Shown here one piece after another: positions 35,698-45,311 of a stretch of DNA of 64,000 bases (positions are counted from its first letter, which is position 1; each line of letters begins with the position of its first letter). The position numbers and the translations under genes were made by a program. The stretch comes from Bartonella sp. M0177 (lineage in GTDB: Bacteria > Pseudomonadota > Alphaproteobacteria > Rhizobiales > Rhizobiaceae). The stretch is taken from the NCBI RefSeq assembly GCF_016102285.1, contig NZ_JACFOY010000001.1, forward strand, positions 1,178,001-1,242,000, written 5' to 3'. A model generated the notes under the pieces. It was not told where the DNA came from. It saw only the letters and a list, made by a program, of their open reading frames with translations, and did not search any database.

Positions 35698-38439
35698 TCA
35701 GAAGAAACCTTTTCTTTGCCACCAACCGACGCGTTTCGGTTTTTTATCTTCATTTTCATCCGATGATGTAACGACCGGTTCTGTTGTAACCGTTTCGTTG
35801 TTTTCAGCTGTAGTTGTTTTCGCTCTGGCCGTTTTACGTGGAGATTTTTTTGCCGGTTTTTGTGTTTGGTCCTTCACGTTATCAATCGCTGTCTCGTTTG
35901 ATTGATCTTCGGCTTTAGCTTTCCGTGAACGCCTTGCAGTCTTTCTAGCAGGTTTTTCAGTTTCTTGCGCTAAATCGGATTCTTTCGACGTTACCGCATT
36001 TGCAGTTTCATCCGAAATTGTTTCATTTGTTGTTTCTTTCGTTTTTGTCTTCCGCTTGCGTCCGCGAGAAGCAGGTTTTTCAGCTTCTTCACTTTCAACA
36101 CTTGCTTCAACATTCGTTTCGGAAACTACTTTTTCTTCTTCTGCAGACGTTTTTTTCGTCCGTCTCCTACGCGTTGTTGTTGGTTTTTTTAGCTCTGTCT
36201 TTTGTTCTTCTTTAGAAACGTCCGTTTCCGGAGAAGCTTTTAGCTCCTGCGGCTCTTTTACAGCAACAGGTGTAACCTGAACTGCAACTTCAGTTGTCGA
36301 AAAACCAACAGGTTCTGCATGAGGAACTCGGCGTTGGCGTCTTGCAGCAATAACCTCTGCAAGCGCTTTTTCAGCAAAATCTCCTACCGGCTCCGCATAA
36401 GGTATTCTGCGACGTTCGAATTCGCCTTCACGGTAGCGCCTGCCACCGCGCCGCCCGCGCCGACGACGACGTTTATTGTCTTCGTCACTGCGAATAACAT
36501 CATCTTCACTCCGGGCGCGTTGATTTTTTCCTTCATTGCGATCGTTAGATTTTCCGCGATTGCGACGTTTGCGTCTTTGGTTATTATCGGTGTTGTCGCT
36601 ATCTTTTTCTTCGCTTTCGACCTCAATTGCGGTTTCTTCGACAGCATCGTCGTCATCCGTTTCATCGACAGGCGGAAGCTGCGGTACCACAGCAGGTGTC
36701 CCTTCGGCAGGTGTCCCTTTATATATCGCCAAATTTTGAGCACCAACCTCGTCATCAGCTTCGATATTGATCGTCAGACCAAAACGGTTTTCCAAATCGG
36801 ATAGAGCTTGTCTTTTATGATTAAGAACATAAAGAGCAGTAGCAACCGACGTGCGGACGACAATATTGAAGTGCGGATTGCGCAGAAGATATTCTTCAAT
36901 AGAGCGGATAACGTGCAGAGCTAAGGACGAGTCAGAACGTATATAGCCTGTGCCATTGCAATGAGGGCAGGGCTGCATCGTGCTTTCCAGCACAGATGCG
37001 CGAATACGTTGACGGCTCATTTCCATAAGTCCAAAATGTGAAATGCGGCCGACTTGAATGCGGGCCCGGTCATCTTTCAGGCAATCTTTGAGTTTTTTCT
37101 CGACAAGACGATTATTGCGTTTTTCTTCCATATCAATGAAATCAATAACCACCAGTCCTGCGAGGTCGCGCAGTCGCAACTGTCTCGCAACTTCTTCGGC
37201 AGCTTCGAGATTCGTTTGGCAAGCCGTTTCCTCGATAGAATGTTCTTTTGTGGAACGGCCCGAATTTACGTCAATTGCGACGAGAGCTTCAGTCTGATTG
37301 ATAACGAGATATCCGCCGGATTTAAGCGTTACTTCCGGCTGCAACATACCATCAAGCTGTGCTTCAATCCCATTATGCGCAAAAATTGGCAATTGCTCAC
37401 GATATGGTTGAACAACTTTGGCGTGACTCGGCATTAACATGCGCATGAAATCTTTTGCTTCACGATAGCCTTGTTCGCCCGAAACGAGTATCTCGCTGAT
37501 GTCTTTGTTATAAAGGTCACGGATCGACCGTTTGATAAGGCTACCCTCTTCATAAACAAGACAAGGAGCAACGGATTCAAGTGTCAATGCGCGGACATTT
37601 TCCCATAGGCGCATCAGATATTCGTAATCGCGCTTAATCTCGGTCTTTGTCCTATTGGCGCCGGCGGTACGTAAAATGACCCCCATTCCCTTCGGTACAT
37701 GCAAATCCTTAACAACTTCCTTGAGACGTTTCCGATCCTGTACATTGGTGATTTTGCGGGAAATGCCACCTCCACGTGCTGTATTCGGCATCAAAACCGA
37801 ATATCGTCCTGCTAAAGAAAGATAGGTGGTCATGGCAGCGCCTTTGTTGCCACGTTCTTCTTTTACAACCTGAACCAACAGGATTTGGCGGCGTTTGATA
37901 ACTTCCTGAATTTTATATTGCCGACGCGGGGCGCGTTCGCGGGTTGGAACCTCTTCGAGGGCGTCTTCTGCTCCCACAAGTTCTACACTATCTTCTGTGT
38001 CATCTGCTGTTTGTTCGACATCGTCGTTTTCATCACTGGAAACAGAAACTGTCTCGCTTTCATTGCCTGCTTCGGACGAACGACTTTTTTTCCTATTATT
38101 GGATCGTGAAGCCTTTTCGTTTTCCTGTTCATCCTCATCGTCAACGCGGGCTGCCTTTTCTTCTTCTTCAAGGAGTGCTTGGCGGTCAGCAACAGGAATT
38201 TGATAATAGTCAGGATGAATTTCAGAAAACGCAAGAAATCCGTGGCGATTACCGCCATATTCAACGAATGCAGCTTGTAAAGAAGGTTCAACCCGCGTTA
38301 CGCGAGCCAGATAGATATTTCCTTTTATTAGTTTTTTGTGTTCGGATTCAAAATCGAATTCTTCAATCCTGTTACCACGAACAACAACCACGCGAGTTTC
38401 CTCCGGGTGGGAGGCATCGATAAGCATTTTGTTTGACAT
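35698..38439 (-). CDS. rne: Ribonuclease E/G
   Basis: Essential endoribonuclease for mRNA decay and rRNA/tRNA processing, and the scaffold of the degradosome. It has 913 residues from the ATG at 38439 (MSNKMLIDASHPEETRVVVV, the usual alphaproteobacterial start, with AGGA upstream); the frame is open eight codons further. The S1 domain is interrupted by an acidic Glu/Asp/Ser-rich insert at about residues 85-170. The 5'-sensor and DNase-I-like domains follow (LVAIDVNSGRSTKEHSIEE, LVVIDFIDMEEKRN), then the zinc-link (MQPCPHCNGTGYI). From about residue 580 on the tail is disordered, with Arg/Lys-rich and Glu/Thr-rich blocks. It is divergent from amiC. Confidence 0.95.
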   Translation of the reverse strand: MSNKMLIDASHPEETRVVVVRGNRIEEFDFESEHKKLIKGNIYLARVTRVEPSLQAAFVEYGGNRHGFLAFSEIHPDYYQIPVADRQALLEEEEKAARVDDEDEQENEKASRSNNRKKSRSSEAGNESETVSVSSDENDDVEQTADDTEDSVELVGAEDALEEVPTRERAPRRQYKIQEVIKRRQILLVQVVKEERGNKGAAMTTYLSLAGRYSVLMPNTARGGGISRKITNVQDRKRLKEVVKDLHVPKGMGVILRTAGANRTKTEIKRDYEYLMRLWENVRALTLESVAPCLVYEEGSLIKRSIRDLYNKDISEILVSGEQGYREAKDFMRMLMPSHAKVVQPYREQLPIFAHNGIEAQLDGMLQPEVTLKSGGYLVINQTEALVAIDVNSGRSTKEHSIEETACQTNLEAAEEVARQLRLRDLAGLVVIDFIDMEEKRNNRLVEKKLKDCLKDDRARIQVGRISHFGLMEMSRQRIRASVLESTMQPCPHCNGTGYIRSDSSLALHVIRSIEEYLLRNPHFNIVVRTSVATALYVLNHKRQALSDLENRFGLTINIEADDEVGAQNLAIYKGTPAEGTPAVVPQLPPVDETDDDDAVEETAIEVESEEKDSDNTDNNQRRKRRNRGKSNDRNEGKNQRARSEDDVIRSDEDNKRRRRRGRRGGRRYREGEFERRRIPYAEPVGDFAEKALAEVIAARRQRRVPHAEPVGFSTTEVAVQVTPVAVKEPQELKASPETDVSKEEQKTELKKPTTTRRRRTKKTSAEEEKVVSETNVEASVESEEAEKPASRGRKRKTKTKETTNETISDETANAVTSKESDLAQETEKPARKTARRSRKAKAEDQSNETAIDNVKDQTQKPAKKSPRKTARAKTTTAENNETVTTEPVVTSSDENEDKKPKRVGWWQRKGFF

Positions 38440-39089
38440 TATAGAAAATCCTGCAGGCGACACGTATGGAACAACGGATAGAGGTCTTTGAAAAACCGAT
38501 CAAAGCCGATGCATACTGTCTGCCGATGGAAAGAAGATTTGCCAACAGACTATAGTGAGAATGGGCGTGCATATCCCCGCTTGCATGTGCCGCGCTTAAA
38601 ACTACTTCTACTACCAGTTGTGTTCGACTCATATCCAGCGAGTCTCCGGCAAAACGTTTTTAAAATAGTTCGGGATAACCGAACCAGCGAAACTTAATCA
38701 TTACAAACTTGCTCCATATTCATTGAAAACATAACGTCAAATGACCTAGGACAGCTAAAGTTTGTAGACTTTTTGGCTGAAAATGGTTTGAATGAACCGG
38801 TTAACCGAAGGTTCATTTATTGTTTTTCCAGCCGTTCAAGACATTTACGCTTTTAAGTCGATATCCTGCCGAACACAAGTAACTTTATAAAGACGTCTAC
38901 TTTATTTGCTGGAAAAACATAAATTTGGTGGTTCGCGCAGCGCTCGTGTCCACAGGTGCAGCGGTTATTTTAAGAAAATATTATCTTAAAATTGCCAAAG
39001 ACCCTGATTAACGTTTCCGGGATTTGCTAGTTTTTATTTAAATGCTTTAGAACAAAAATTGGAAGTAGAGAAACGAGGGCCACGCCGCA
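38440..39089. other. rne-amiC intergenic region
   Basis: About 650 bases without a credible gene. It should contain the rne 5' leader (leftward) and the amiC promoter (rightward). The main visible structure is the nested hairpin at 38775-38833. Confidence 0.55.
38775..38833. promoter_or_regulatory. Nested hairpin upstream of rne and amiC
   Basis: Outer arms GGCTGAAAA (38775-38783) and TTTTCCAGCC (38824-38833, one bulged C) enclose perfect inner arms AATGAACC (38791-38798) and GGTTCATT (38810-38817). It lies about 340 bases before the rne start, inside a plausible long 5' leader. No T-run follows on either side, so a terminator is less likely than a regulatory fold. Confidence 0.5.
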
Positions 39090-40328
39090 ATGGATCATGC
39101 CGGACAACAAGCAATTGGTATTGGCAATATCGGACAATCAAAATGGCTTGTTTTTATTGTTGCATTTTTCTTAAGTCTTATGAGCTTTTCTGGTAGATGC
39201 AATGCCGGTAGTGAACAATTGGAACTCGTGAACATTAGAGCGGTAGGAGATTTAACGAGAACAAGACTTATTGCGGTATTCTCGGGCAATCCCGACTACT
39301 CCTTACAGTTTCTCGACCACCCGAACCGGCTCGTTGTCAATCTTCCTAGAACGGACTTTTCCTCACAAAAACAGCCTCCGTTAAAGCTCGGTATGGTTAC
39401 CGATTTGCGTTACGGAACGTCCGGGCCAAATTCATCAAGAATTATATTGACAACCAACGCCCCTTTCGTAACCGAAAAAGATAATATTGAGCAACTTGAT
39501 AGTGGACTTTGGCAATTGGTCATAGATTTGACCAAGGATAGTGAGGAGAACTTCAAAAAGTTAATCCAAAAACAGCAAACAGAAAATAATGCGCCGGCAC
39601 GTGACGATAAAAAAGCTCAACAAAAGCCTTTTCGCGTCGTGATTGATGCCGGCCATGGAGGAATTGATAGCGGGGCTGAAAGTGTCTCGGGTGTGCTTGA
39701 AAAAAACGTTACATTGGCGTTTGCGCGCACATTACGCGATGAACTGGAAAAAAACGTCAATTTGCAGGTATTTTTGACACGTGATTCCGATATTTTTCTC
39801 AGACTTAACGAGCGGGTTCAAAAAGCACGTGATTATGGTGCCGATCTGTTCATTTCTATCCATGCCGATACAATAAATATGACATCGATGCGTGGCGCAA
39901 CAGTTTATACAATTTCGGATCGCGCATCTGACGATTTGGCAAAAGCTTTGGCGGAAAGAGAGAATAAAGCTGATCTGCTTGACGGTTTACCGGCTGACGA
40001 ATCTCCCGAGGTGACTGATATTCTGATCGATCTTGCAAGACGGGAGACATTGTCTTTTTCGGTGAATTTTGCCGATCGTGTAGTTTCAAGTCTCTTGGAA
40101 GATAATATAAACCTTATAAAAAATCCGCATCGCTATGCCGGTTTTCAGGTTCTAAAAGCCCCCGACATTCCATCGGTTCTCATTGAAATCGGATATTTAT
40201 CGAATAAGGATGACGAGAAGCTCATTTCGGATCCCGTTTGGAGGAGACAAGCAGCAAGCGCAATTGCGACAGCTGTGCAACAATTTGCAAATTATAGGAC
40301 CCGTAACGGGAATAATCCACAGCCATGA
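39090..40328 (+). CDS. amiC: N-acetylmuramoyl-L-alanine amidase
   Basis: Zinc amidase that cuts the peptide from MurNAc in septal peptidoglycan during daughter-cell separation. The 412-residue protein has an N-terminal membrane/export segment (LVFIVAFFLSLMSFSG) and an AMIN domain (about residues 50-150, with RLVVNLPRTDF). An Amidase_3 domain follows, in which VVIDAGHGGIDSGAE and ISIHAD carry zinc ligands and SVLIEIGYLSN holds the catalytic Glu. It is followed by the PBP1A gene in the same direction, a standard alphaproteobacterial pair. Confidence 0.93.
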   Translation: MDHAGQQAIGIGNIGQSKWLVFIVAFFLSLMSFSGRCNAGSEQLELVNIRAVGDLTRTRLIAVFSGNPDYSLQFLDHPNRLVVNLPRTDFSSQKQPPLKLGMVTDLRYGTSGPNSSRIILTTNAPFVTEKDNIEQLDSGLWQLVIDLTKDSEENFKKLIQKQQTENNAPARDDKKAQQKPFRVVIDAGHGGIDSGAESVSGVLEKNVTLAFARTLRDELEKNVNLQVFLTRDSDIFLRLNERVQKARDYGADLFISIHADTINMTSMRGATVYTISDRASDDLAKALAERENKADLLDGLPADESPEVTDILIDLARRETLSFSVNFADRVVSSLLEDNINLIKNPHRYAGFQVLKAPDIPSVLIEIGYLSNKDDEKLISDPVWRRQAASAIATAVQQFANYRTRNGNNPQP

Positions 40329-40494
40329 TAAAAATGCTTGAGAAAAACGAAAGCGATAGTCTTAACTTTGACATTAAAATACTAAATAGTGCATTTAGCC
40401 TTGTTTCTAACGAAATTCCAGTGCACACGCATCGGGTTTTACCAATAAAGGTCTCGCATAAAGCGGGTACGGGAGAAAGCGACATCCGGTTATT

Positions 40495-42966
40495 ATGATG
40501 AAGTTTTTTAAAATTTTTCTTGCCGCTGGAGTTACTCTCAGTCTGGGCACATATCTAATCGGCTTGGCAAGCGCCGAGAATGAACAGCAAGGCGACGAGC
40601 TTCCGGATTATCAGGTGCTCGCCGATTACGAGCCGCCCGTTATGACCCGTGTTCACGCTGCAGATGGTGGCCTCATGGCAGAATTTGCGACGAATCGTCG
40701 ACTTTATCTGCCAATTCAATCGGTTCCCGATTTAGTGAAATTTGCATTTATTTCTGCCGAAGACAAAAATTTTTACACCCATTTCGGTCTTGATCCGGAA
40801 GGGCTTGCACGAGCCTTGGTAAGCAACGTCAAAAATATCGGTTCCGGTCGCAGACCTGAAGGTGCTTCGACAATCACCCAACAGGTTGCAAAAAATTTCC
40901 TTTTGAGTTCCGACGCCACGATGGAGCGTAAAATCAAGGAAGCCATATTGGCAATGCGTATCGAAAGGGCTTATTCCAAAGACCGTATTCTCGAACTTTA
41001 TCTGAACGAAATTTATCTGGGACGTGGCGCTTATGGTATTGCCGCTGCTGCACTTACATATTTCAATAAGTCTGTGAACGAGCTTACATTGGAAGAATGT
41101 GCCTATCTTGCATCTCTTCCAAAGGGGCCAAGCAATTACGATCCTTTCAAACATACCCAACGTGCTCTCGACCGTAGAAACTGGGTAATTGATCGTATGG
41201 TTGAAAATGGCTATGCGACGCAGGCACAAGGCGAGCAGGCGAAACTGAAACCTTTGGGAATCTCGCTGCGTGGTGACGATTCATATATTTTCGCGGCAGA
41301 TTATTTTACCGAAGAAGTTCGTCGGCAATTGATCAACCGTTATGGTTCAAAAACCTTGTATGAGGGTGGCTTATCTGTTCGCACAACTCTGGATCCAAAT
41401 TTACAAGTTCAGGCCCGTCGGGCATTGCAGGATGGTCTAGTCAAATACGACCAGAACCACGGTTGGCGCGGAGCTTATAAACACATCGACATTTCTGATG
41501 ATTGGGGTGTCGCCTTGGGAGATGTCAGCGGCTTTAGCGATGTTCCGGAATGGCGTTTGGCTGTCGTTCTGTCCGTTTCGCCGGATAAAGTAAAAATCGG
41601 TTTGCAACCAAAACGTGAAGTATCGGGCGCACTTTCGGCCGAGCGCGATGTGGCCACAATTATCGCAAGCGATATGAAATGGGCTTACCGAATGGTAGGC
41701 AAGAACGACCGCCGCTCTTCAGCTTCAAATCCTGCTGGCGTTCTGCAGGTTGGCGATGTGATTTTTGTTGAGAAAAAGCCCGGAAGCGAGGACGCTTATT
41801 TGCTCCGCCAGCCACCTAAAATTGAAGGTGCAATGGTTGTTATGGAGCCAAGAACAGGACGTGTTCTGGCAATGGTTGGCGGGTTCTCGTTTGCTGAATC
41901 CGAGTTCAACCGTGCAACCCAAGCCTATCGGCAACCCGGTTCTTCTTTTAAACCCTTCGTTTATGCGGCAGCGCTTGATAACGGTTATACACCGGCGTCG
42001 GTTGTGCTTGACGGGCCTGTGGAAATCAAACAGCCGAATGGCGAAGTGTGGCGACCAAAGAATTATGGCGGGACATTCGCCGGCCCGTCGACTTTACGTT
42101 ATGGTATCGAACATTCTCGTAATTTGATGACAGTCCGCTTGGCAAACGATCTCGGTATGCCGATTGTGTCAGAATATGCGGAACGTTTCGGAATTTATGA
42201 CAAATTGCAACCTTACCTTCCTATGGCGTTAGGGGCAGGGGAAACAACGGTATTGCGCATGGTTACCGCTTATTCGGTTATCGCCAATGGTGGCCGCTCC
42301 ATTTCACCGTCCCTTATAGACCGCATTCAGGATCGATATGGTGCGACGATTTATCGGCATGACCAACGTAAATGCGAGGCATGCAACGTAAAGAGCTGGG
42401 ATAACCAGCCCGAACCGACATTGATAGATGAGCGGGATCAGGTGCTCGATCCTATGACAGCCTATCAGATTACATCGATGATGGAAGGTGTGGTTCAACG
42501 CGGTACGGCCGCACGCCTTGCATATCTTAATCGTCATATTGCCGGTAAAACCGGAACCACGAACGACTCGAAAGATGCATGGTTTATGGGCTTTACTCCC
42601 AATATCGTTGTTGGTGTGTTTATTGGCTATGACCAGCCTTCAACACTCGGATATGGTGGTACCGGAAGTTCTCTTGCAGTTCCCGTATTTGGTGAATTTA
42701 TGGAGAACGCTATGAAAGGCGTTCCCGACGTTGATTTTAAAATACCGGATGGCATGATGCAAATTGCTATTGATCGGAAAACCGGTATGCGCGCGGAACC
42801 CGGAAATAGCAATGTGATTGTTGAAGCCTTCAAACCGGGTACTGGTCCCGCCGATGTTTATCAGGTTATTGGTGGAACGACATCCTTTAAAGAAGGGGTG
42901 CCGGTTGCGCCAACGTCTCCTCAAGTCAATAAAGCTATTCAAAGTGGAGCCGATGGCCTTTATTGA
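40495..42966 (+). CDS. mrcA: Penicillin-binding protein 1A (bifunctional transglycosylase/transpeptidase)
   Basis: Class A PBP that polymerises and cross-links peptidoglycan; 823 residues. After one N-terminal membrane helix comes the GT51 domain (AFISAEDKNFYTHFGLDPEG, GASTITQQVAKNFLL). An OB-like insert follows, then the transpeptidase with its three motifs: SSFK (RQPGSSFKPFVYAA), SxN (EHSRNLMTVR) and KTG (IAGKTGTTNDSKDAWF). Two ATG codons lie side by side at the start. The amiC-PBP1A-prfB order is typical of alphaproteobacteria. Confidence 0.95.
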   Translation: MMKFFKIFLAAGVTLSLGTYLIGLASAENEQQGDELPDYQVLADYEPPVMTRVHAADGGLMAEFATNRRLYLPIQSVPDLVKFAFISAEDKNFYTHFGLDPEGLARALVSNVKNIGSGRRPEGASTITQQVAKNFLLSSDATMERKIKEAILAMRIERAYSKDRILELYLNEIYLGRGAYGIAAAALTYFNKSVNELTLEECAYLASLPKGPSNYDPFKHTQRALDRRNWVIDRMVENGYATQAQGEQAKLKPLGISLRGDDSYIFAADYFTEEVRRQLINRYGSKTLYEGGLSVRTTLDPNLQVQARRALQDGLVKYDQNHGWRGAYKHIDISDDWGVALGDVSGFSDVPEWRLAVVLSVSPDKVKIGLQPKREVSGALSAERDVATIIASDMKWAYRMVGKNDRRSSASNPAGVLQVGDVIFVEKKPGSEDAYLLRQPPKIEGAMVVMEPRTGRVLAMVGGFSFAESEFNRATQAYRQPGSSFKPFVYAAALDNGYTPASVVLDGPVEIKQPNGEVWRPKNYGGTFAGPSTLRYGIEHSRNLMTVRLANDLGMPIVSEYAERFGIYDKLQPYLPMALGAGETTVLRMVTAYSVIANGGRSISPSLIDRIQDRYGATIYRHDQRKCEACNVKSWDNQPEPTLIDERDQVLDPMTAYQITSMMEGVVQRGTAARLAYLNRHIAGKTGTTNDSKDAWFMGFTPNIVVGVFIGYDQPSTLGYGGTGSSLAVPVFGEFMENAMKGVPDVDFKIPDGMMQIAIDRKTGMRAEPGNSNVIVEAFKPGTGPADVYQVIGGTTSFKEGVPVAPTSPQVNKAIQSGADGLY

Positions 42967-43123
42967 AAATTGCCTTTTGACAAAAAAGACATCATGTGAA
43001 TATTGCTGCACAATTGTTGTCGGACAAATGACGTTCAAAGCGGAAAAGTTGAATTCGCTATTGTAACGGAACATAGACCCGACAACGAACACCAAAATAA
43101 ATGATCAGGAAAAAGACATAACA

Positions 43124-44252
43124 ATGCGAGCAGAAATCGAAACTTTGGTTGAAGAAATCAAGCAGGCTATTGGCTTGCTGAGGAGGCATCTTTGACTGGG
43201 ATCAGTCGGTAAAACGCCTGGAATATCTCAACGAAAAAGCTGAAGATCCCAGTTTGTGGGACGATGCCGCAAAAGCGCAGGAACTTATGCGCGAACGTCA
43301 GCGACTGGACGACGGTATTAATAATATCAAACATCTGACGCAAACACTGAATGACAACATCGAATTGATCTCCATGGGAGAAGAAGAAGGCGATGACGAC
43401 ATTGTCAGAGATGCCGAATCATCGATACATGCCCTCAAAGGTGAACTCGATAAACGCCAGATCGAAATGTTGTTATCCGGTGAAGTGGATGCCAATGACA
43501 CTTATCTCGAAATTCACGCTGGTGCTGGTGGTACAGAAAGTCAGGACTGGGCTTCTATGCTCCTTCGCATGTATACCAGATGGGCAGAAAAACACTCGAT
43601 GAAAGTTGAAGTGCTGGAAGTTCATGATGGCGAAGAAGCAGGAATAAAATCCGCAACCATACTTGTGAAAGGTCATAACGCTTACGGTATGCTTAAAACC
43701 GAGTCTGGCGTGCATCGTCTGGTTCGTATTTCTCCATATGACTCCAATGCAAGGCGCCATACGTCTTTTGCCAGCGTCTGGGTCTATCCGGTTATTGATG
43801 ACAATATAGAAGTGGATGTTTCGGAAGCGGACGTACGCATTGACACATATCGTTCGTCAGGTGCCGGTGGGCAGCACATTAACACAACAGATTCCGCGGT
43901 GCGCATCACGCACCTGAAAACCGGTATTGTCGTACAGTGTCAAGCTGAACGCTCCCAACATAAAAACCGTGCTACAGCTTGGGCCATGTTAAGAGCGCGC
44001 CTTTATGAAGAAGAGTTGAAACGTCGTGAAGACGAAGCCAACGCGCTGGAAGCATCCAAGACAGAAATCGGCTGGGGCCATCAAATCCGTTCTTATGTTT
44101 TACAGCCTTATCAGCTTGTAAAAGATTTGCGCACCGGTGTGGAAAACACCGATCCACAAGCCGTGCTTGATGGTGACCTTGATGAATTCATGGAAGCGGC
44201 GCTTGCTCAAAAGATCAAAGGTGGTGTCGAGCATGTTGAAGATGTTACCTGA
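43124..44252 (+). CDS. prfB: Peptide chain release factor 2 (programmed +1 frameshift)
   Basis: RF2 releases the peptide at UGA and UAA stop codons. The gene is read in two frames: 43124-43192 (23 codons), then a +1 shift at CTT-TGA, then 43194-44252. The joined protein has 375 residues, of which the second frame supplies 352. The codon-recognition SPF-type loop and the catalytic SGAGGQHINTTDSAVRITH (GGQ) are present. The start ATG has an AGGA about 13 bases upstream. Read without the shift the gene would look truncated, but the frameshift signal is intact, so it is functional. Confidence 0.95.
43181..43196 (+). promoter_or_regulatory. RF2 autoregulatory frameshift site
   Basis: AGGAGG (43181-43186) acts as an internal Shine-Dalgarno three bases before CTT (43190-43192), followed by the in-frame TGA (43193-43195) and a C. 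The ribosome slips by one base at CTT-T and continues with GAC when RF2 is scarce. The layout matches the E. coli prfB site. Confidence 0.95.
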
Positions 44253-44437
44253 CATCTTCAACATGAATTTAACAAGAATTGGAACGCACCATTTTAGGTT
44301 ATAATATTGGGCTTCAATTCGACGAATTTTTATATCAGTTCGCGGATTGAAGTATATTTTGCGGCTGAGCTGTATATCGCAAGCAACCGGATTTCTAACA
44401 ATCGGCTATAAAGATCGTTAAGGCGGGATAAAACAGG

Positions 44438-44659
44438 TTATCCACGTGGCCCTGTTATTATGGGATCAATGCCGGCATAAGGTTTTAAGACAATATTTTC
44501 TGTTTTTGGAACCGAAACCTTGGGCATAGCCGGAAGAGATTGATGAAAATAGGGCTTTTTTGCATCTGTTTCTTTTGTCAGTTCTTTTGCTGTTGTAGCA
44601 ACCGACATTGCTGCAAACAAAACCGATGTTAGAACCAGAATCTTTGCAAAATAGTGCAT
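44438..44659 (-). CDS. Small exported hypothetical protein
   Basis: A 73-residue protein with a clear signal peptide (MHYFAKILVLTSVLFAAMSV, likely cleavage near residue 24 around ATTAK) and a Pro/Lys-rich remainder without cysteines. An AGGGAAG sits about nine bases before the ATG. I do not recognise a family. It lies between prfB and bcp, on the bcp strand but downstream of it, with a 70-bp gap. The start signal and signal peptide support a real gene. Confidence 0.6.
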   Translation of the reverse strand: MHYFAKILVLTSVLFAAMSVATTAKELTKETDAKKPYFHQSLPAMPKVSVPKTENIVLKPYAGIDPIITGPRG

Positions 44660-44729
44660 ATTTTCATCTTCCCTGTTCAGTTTTAATTAACACACTAAAA
44701 AGTTAACAAAGTCCTAACGATTGTTATTT

Positions 44730-45200
44730 TCAAGCAATTGTCGTCGCCTTCTCCAATACAGCTTTGGCATGGCCGGGAACTTTAACTTTCCGCCAGATTT
44801 CAGCAATTTTACCGTTTTTGTCGATCAGAAATGTCGTGCGTTCGACGCCCATATATTTGCGTCCATACATCGACTTTTCCACCCATACACCATATTTCTG
44901 AAGTGTTGTTTTTTCCTCGTCGGAAACAAGGATAAGCTGAAGATCGTGTTTGCTTATGAATTTATCGTGTTTTTCAGCCTTGTCCGGCGACATTCCGATA
45001 ATTGTTACGCCAATTTTGTCGAACTCGGGCCGAAGTTCCGTAAAGTCATGTGCTTCCAGTGTGCAGCCGCTGGTATCATCTTTCGGATAGAAATAAAGTA
45101 CAACAGGATGCCCCCGCAATTCGGATAAAGTTTGTGTCTTTCCACTATCGCGAGGCAAATTGAAATCAGGTGCAACATCGCCTTTTTGTAAACCTGCCAT
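44730..45200 (-). CDS. bcp: Thioredoxin-dependent thiol peroxidase (BCP-type peroxiredoxin)
   Basis: Peroxiredoxin Q/BCP that reduces hydrogen peroxide and organic peroxides; 156 residues. The peroxidatic cysteine is in DDTSGCTLEAHDFTEL. The position five residues later, where two-cysteine BCPs carry the resolving Cys, is His, and the protein has no other cysteine. It is therefore a 1-Cys form that must be reduced through an external thiol. It is divergent from the DUF3971 gene. Confidence 0.93.
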   Translation of the reverse strand: MAGLQKGDVAPDFNLPRDSGKTQTLSELRGHPVVLYFYPKDDTSGCTLEAHDFTELRPEFDKIGVTIIGMSPDKAEKHDKFISKHDLQLILVSDEEKTTLQKYGVWVEKSMYGRKYMGVERTTFLIDKNGKIAEIWRKVKVPGHAKAVLEKATTIA

Positions 45201-45311
45201 TATAATTACCTTTCTTCTGTGGGTAGAACGAAAATTGAATTAGAAACCATAAGAATCAACATTATTCGGTGCTATAAAGAGTCTTACGATATTAATCCTA
45301 CATCGTAAAAT

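Noticed and set aside
43254..44252. prfB seen as a truncated or frameshifted pseudogene
   Set aside because: The upstream 23 codons, the internal AGGAGG and the CTT-TGA-C slip site form the normal RF2 programmed frameshift, so the gene is intact.
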